Positions 16,936-19,532 of a DNA stretch of 19,532 bases are shown one piece after another. How positions within the stretch are numbered: position 1 is the first letter of the stretch; every line of letters begins with the position of its first letter. Below the pieces are notes generated by a model. It did not search any database, was not told where the DNA came from, and worked only from the letters and a program-made list of their open reading frames with translations. This stretch comes from Polynucleobacter sp. UBA962 (GTDB lineage: Bacteria > Pseudomonadota > Gammaproteobacteria > Burkholderiales > Burkholderiaceae): the NCBI GenBank assembly GCA_002292975.1, contig DBCI01000056.1:204-19735 (forward strand), read 5' to 3'. Made by a program: the position numbers and the translations under genes.

Positions 16936-17360
16936 GCTAAATCAGCAATGCCAGAGCGGATCGCATCTGGCAAACTTCTAGAAGCTTCTCGTCTTGTTTT
17001 TCTGATGCTCTCAGACAGCTCTCGTTGTTTGCTTGACCAAATGGATCCTGGGAAAAATGGGTCATCGATAAACCGAGGAATCACGTGCCAATGCAAATGC
17101 GGTACCTGATTACCCAATGATGCAATGTTGATCTTTTGGGGATGCATCACACGACGAACTGCAAACTCAGTGACATCAACCAAGGCCATAAGAATCTCTC
17201 GCTCCACCCGTGAGAGATCGCTCATTTCTGCAACATGCCGATTCCAGATAACCCGGCAATATCCTGGAAGATCAGGGTCGTCAATTAAAACAACGCGCGC
17301 ATCATCACCGCGCCAAACTAGCTGGCCACCGTCTTCTTTACAAAGGATGCACTCAATCAT
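16932..17360 (-). CDS. HIT-family (histidine triad) nucleotide-binding protein
   Basis: HIT proteins hydrolyse or transfer nucleotide phosphoramidates, adenylates or dinucleoside polyphosphates. The 142-residue protein has the triad HLHWHVI at 88-94, with H90 the expected nucleophile. It also has the preceding NIASLGNQVPHLHWH strand and an N-terminal CILC (C4, C7), a possible zinc site together with downstream residues. The tail is Arg/Ser-rich. The exact substrate cannot be told. The ATG has no Shine-Dalgarno sequence and lies only about 11 bases beyond the T tract of the aceA terminator, so expression must come from readthrough or from a promoter inside that terminator region. Confidence 0.92.
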   Translation of the reverse strand: MIECILCKEDGGQLVWRGDDARVVLIDDPDLPGYCRVIWNRHVAEMSDLSRVEREILMALVDVTEFAVRRVMHPQKINIASLGNQVPHLHWHVIPRFIDDPFFPGSIWSSKQRELSESIRKTRREASRSLPDAIRSGIADLA

Positions 17361-17371
17361 AGGTGTAATGT

Positions 17372-17418
17372 AAAACAGAAAGGCGCTTAAGTCATCCTTT
17401 TGGAATGATTTAAGCGCC
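17372..17418 (-). terminator. Strong intrinsic terminator downstream of aceA
   Basis: On the - strand, GGCGCTTAA (17410-17418) pairs perfectly with TTAAGCGCC (17382-17390). The stem continues through a G-T wobble and four more pairs around an A-rich loop, then the T-rich tract TTTCTGTTTT follows (about 17372-17381). This is the layout of a rho-independent terminator for aceA, which stops 45 bases upstream. On the + strand no T tract follows the stem, so it should work in one direction only. Confidence 0.82.
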
Positions 17419-17435
17419 CAACCGCACTCCTTAGC

Positions 17436-17455
17436 AATCCGCGTGATTGGCGGAT
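17436..17455 (-). repeat. Small hairpin between aceA stop and terminator
   Basis: ATCCGC (17437-17442) is complementary to GCGGAT (17450-17455), with a seven-base loop. The outer GCAAT and ATTGC bases nearby can add pairs with a bulge. No T tract follows on either strand. It may stabilise the aceA mRNA 3' end in front of the terminator; this is inference. Confidence 0.45.
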
Positions 17456-17462
17456 GATTGCA

Positions 17463-18761
17463 TTAATGAAACTGTTCTTCCTCGGTCGATCCAGTTAGTG
17501 CCGTTACCGAAGACTTACCCCCCTGGATCACAGTGGTCACATCGTCAAAGTATCCTGTGCCAACTTCTTGCTGATGCGACACAAAACTATAACCACGATC
17601 ACGCGCCGCGAACTCGGGCTCCTGTACCTTCTCAACATAAGCGGTCATGCCCCGCTTGACATAGTCCTGCGAGAGGTCAAACATGTTGTACCACATCGAG
17701 TGGATACCCGCCAAGGTAATGAACTGATACTTATAGCCCATTGCACCAAGCTCACGTTGGAACTTGGCAATTGTGGTGTCATCTAAATTTTTCTTCCAGT
17801 TAAACGAGGGCGAACAGTTATATGCCAACATCTTGCCGGGGAACTTCTCCCGAATTGCCTCCGCAAATTTCTTGGCGAACTCAAGATCAGGTGTACCCGT
17901 TTCACACCACACCATATCGGCATATGCCGCATATGCCAGTCCGCGCGAGATCGCTTGTCCTAAACCTTTGCGGGTCTTATAGAAACCCTCTGGGGTGCGC
18001 TCACCGGTCAAGAATGGCTTGTCGTTTTCATCATAATCAGAGGTAATTAGGTCAGCCGCTTCTGCATCGGTTCTTGCCAAGATGATCGTTGGCACGCCCA
18101 TAACGTCTGCTGCTAGACGAGCTGCGATCAATTTCTGTACAGACTCTTGGGTTGGTAATAAGACCTTACCACCCAGGTGGCCACACTTTTTAACAGAAGA
18201 CAATTGATCTTCAAAGTGGACGCCTGCAGCACCATTTTTAATTAATGCTTTGCTGAGTTCATATGCATTTAATACACCACCGAATCCAGCTTCTGCATCA
18301 GCCACAATCGGCGCAAAGTAATCAATGTATCCAGGATCGCCTGGGTTAATACCCTTAGACCACTGGATTTGATCGGCGCGCTCAAAGGTATTGTTGATCC
18401 GCTCCACAACTTTAGGAACAGAATCCACTGGATACAAAGACTGGTCTGGATACATAGCGGCATAACTATTGTTATCAGCAGCTACTTGCCAACCGGATAA
18501 ATAAATGGCTTTTACACCCGCCTTAACTTGTTGCATTGCCTGTCCACCCGTTAATGCTCCAAGGCAATTGACATACGCCTCATTGTTCACAAGGTTCCAT
18601 AACTTATCAGCACCTTGTCGTGCAAGGGTGTACTCAGGTCGCACTGAGCCACGCAAGCGCACCACATCTTCAGCGGTGTAACCTCGCTTAATTCCCTGCC
18701 AACGGGGATTGATATCCCAATCCTTTTGAATTGTTGCTGCCTCTGCCTTACGCGTCACCAT
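17463..18761 (-). CDS. aceA: Isocitrate lyase
   Basis: Isocitrate lyase splits isocitrate into glyoxylate and succinate, the first step of the glyoxylate bypass used for growth on acetate, fatty acids or stored PHB. The 432-residue protein matches E. coli AceA (434). The catalytic motif KKCGHLGGK has C193 as base. Other signatures are [44 protein letters not shown], and [11 protein letters not shown] near the active-site lid. The ATG has a strong ribosome-binding site (AGGAGAG) on its strand. Malate synthase is not within the window. It is a single-gene unit: a terminator follows and a 315-bp regulatory-looking spacer precedes. Confidence 0.97.
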   Translation of the reverse strand: MVTRKAEAATIQKDWDINPRWQGIKRGYTAEDVVRLRGSVRPEYTLARQGADKLWNLVNNEAYVNCLGALTGGQAMQQVKAGVKAIYLSGWQVAADNNSYAAMYPDQSLYPVDSVPKVVERINNTFERADQIQWSKGINPGDPGYIDYFAPIVADAEAGFGGVLNAYELSKALIKNGAAGVHFEDQLSSVKKCGHLGGKVLLPTQESVQKLIAARLAADVMGVPTIILARTDAEAADLITSDYDENDKPFLTGERTPEGFYKTRKGLGQAISRGLAYAAYADMVWCETGTPDLEFAKKFAEAIREKFPGKMLAYNCSPSFNWKKNLDDTTIAKFQRELGAMGYKYQFITLAGIHSMWYNMFDLSQDYVKRGMTAYVEKVQEPEFAARDRGYSFVSHQQEVGTGYFDDVTTVIQGGKSSVTALTGSTEEEQFH

Positions 18762-19076
18762 ATTGCTCTCCTTCTATCAAGATAAAAAATCTTAAGAATT
18801 GAACGTTTGTTCGTATCAACTCTTATGTCTTATAGAAGAGTTTAGAGAGGAATATAAAGGTTAAGCCTATTTATCAGAGGTCAAACAAATAAATATTATT
18901 CATTAAAATCAATAATTTATAATAATATTATCGCAATATGAAAACAATAATTAGAGAATGAAAAATATTTATGAAGTAGGATTTTGATTAGTTTTATCTT
19001 GTGGAATCGATATTTCACAATGCGGTAAGAGATGCTGTAGCCACATCTTCACTATTACCCTCTGAAAAGGACGTAC
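18762..19076. other. A+T-rich intergenic region upstream of aceA
   Basis: No gene is seen in this 315-bp spacer. Between 18881 and 18970 only 12 of 90 bases are G or C, far below the flanking genes. Possible - strand promoter hexamers for aceA are TTGTTT (18942-18947) and TATTAT (18919-18924), 17 bases apart, but such matches are expected by chance in this composition. Palindromic spots are GAAC-GTTT-GTTC (near 18800-18811), ATAATATTAT (18922-18931), and a 20-bp near-palindrome TGTGGAAT-CGAT-ATTTCACA (19000-19019). The part next to the transporter gene can form a two-step hairpin (19023-19058) without a T tract. Confidence 0.6.
18919..18947 (-). promoter_or_regulatory. Candidate aceA promoter, low confidence
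   Basis: On the - strand, TTGTTT and TATTAT are spaced by 17 bases, about 158 bases before the aceA ATG. This would give a long leader. Other near matches exist in the same A+T-rich tract, so the choice is uncertain. Confidence 0.22.
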
Positions 19077-19532
19077 TTAAGCAGGAGTTTTGTTTGGGAT
19101 ATTGCTAGCCACCTTAAAGGCAGTAAAGATAATCAGGCATTGGATGAATGCTACGCCTAAGAATAGCCAGTTGGGTTGGCCTGCATCAAGCAAGATTCCG
19201 AAGGCAAGCGGTCCAACGGATGCGCCGAGATCAATACCAGAATAGACAATGCCATATACACGTCCAGAGGCGCCCTGCGGTGTGGCAGAGCGGATCATTA
19301 AATCACGCGAAGGTGCAGCGACACCAAGACCAATACCAATAATGACAAATAGACTCGGGATCAATACTGCTGATGCAATCTCCGTCCCAATCACAATCGA
19401 CATCAATGCACTAATCATTAAACAAATAACGACGGTCCTCTCAGGCGAGGCTAACTTACTGGCAATATATCCGCCTAGAATCATGCCGCCTGCACTACCC
19501 AGCGCTAATAAGGTAAGGAAGAAGTTACCTGA
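19077..19532 (-). CDS. MFS transporter, C-terminal part (gene cut by window end)
   Basis: The frame is open through the window edge, so the start lies beyond position 19532. The 151 visible residues hold about four hydrophobic helices: SGNFFLTLLALGSAGGMILGG, VVICLMISALMSIVIG, ASAVLIPSLFVIIGIGLGVA and WLFLGVAFIQCLIIFTAF. The loop APSRDLMIRSATPQGASGRVYGIVYSGIDLGASVGPLAFG is typical of the second half of major facilitator superfamily exporters and permeases. The end is a short polar tail (NIPNKTPA). Substrate and direction of transport cannot be told from this part. It runs in the same direction as aceA, 315 bp upstream of it. Confidence 0.85.
   Translation of the reverse strand, partial: SGNFFLTLLALGSAGGMILGGYIASKLASPERTVVICLMISALMSIVIGTEIASAVLIPSLFVIIGIGLGVAAPSRDLMIRSATPQGASGRVYGIVYSGIDLGASVGPLAFGILLDAGQPNWLFLGVAFIQCLIIFTAFKVASNIPNKTPA

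Noticed and set aside
19000-19019. CRP-type site reading of TGTG...CACA
   Set aside because: CRP sites have TGTGA-N6-TCACA; here the half-sites are too far apart and the left one is TGTGG. Kept only as an unassigned palindrome.
1-19532. Search for tRNA, CRISPR array, insertion sequence or prophage signatures
   Set aside because: No cloverleaf, spaced direct repeats, transposase, integrase or phage gene was seen by eye.

Overview
This window reads as a chromosomal housekeeping segment of a betaproteobacterium, most likely of the Burkholderiaceae and close to Polynucleobacter. That placement is an inference from remembered protein similarity, moderate G+C, and the recJ-prfB-lysS gene order next to a complete isc operon. 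No tRNA, rRNA, CRISPR array, insertion sequence or prophage gene was seen.

Layout. Positions 1-4470 (+ strand) carry recJ (single-strand exonuclease), prfB (release factor 2, read through a programmed +1 frameshift) and lysS (lysyl-tRNA synthetase). Positions 4475-10181 (- strand) hold one compact iron-sulfur assembly operon, transcribed iscR-iscS-iscU-iscA-hscB-hscA-fdx and ending in a small HNH-type nuclease gene. Upstream of iscR lie two adjacent IscR-type operators that flank and overlap an extended -10 promoter. uvrB (10351-12531, - strand) lies upstream of that promoter. Divergent from uvrB is a + strand run: an aspartate/aromatic aminotransferase, an intracellular polyhydroxybutyrate depolymerase (phaZ), a membrane-anchor-less RnfB-like ferredoxin, nth (endonuclease III) and a DUF1841 gene (12656-16935). 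This run meets, tail to tail, a HIT-family gene (- strand). Upstream of the HIT gene on the same strand are a strong intrinsic terminator, aceA (isocitrate lyase), a 315-bp intergenic stretch that is extremely A+T-rich in its middle, and the 3' part of an MFS transporter gene cut by the window end.

How the genes fit together. The isc operon builds [2Fe-2S] and [4Fe-4S] clusters. IscR carries its own cluster ligands and probably represses the operon through the two operators. Apparent cluster clients lie in the window: Nth (four-Cys cluster) and the RnfB-like protein (three four-Cys motifs). phaZ and aceA together fit a cell that stores carbon as PHB and uses the glyoxylate bypass to grow on the acetyl units. 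recJ, uvrB and nth are DNA-repair functions.

No obviously new defence or mobile system was found. The observations most worth checking are a perfect 10-bp-stem palindrome sitting on the prfB frameshift stop codon, the soluble orphan RnfB next to nth, the HNH gene closing the isc operon where iscX would be expected, and the altered ligand spacing and long basic tail of IscR.
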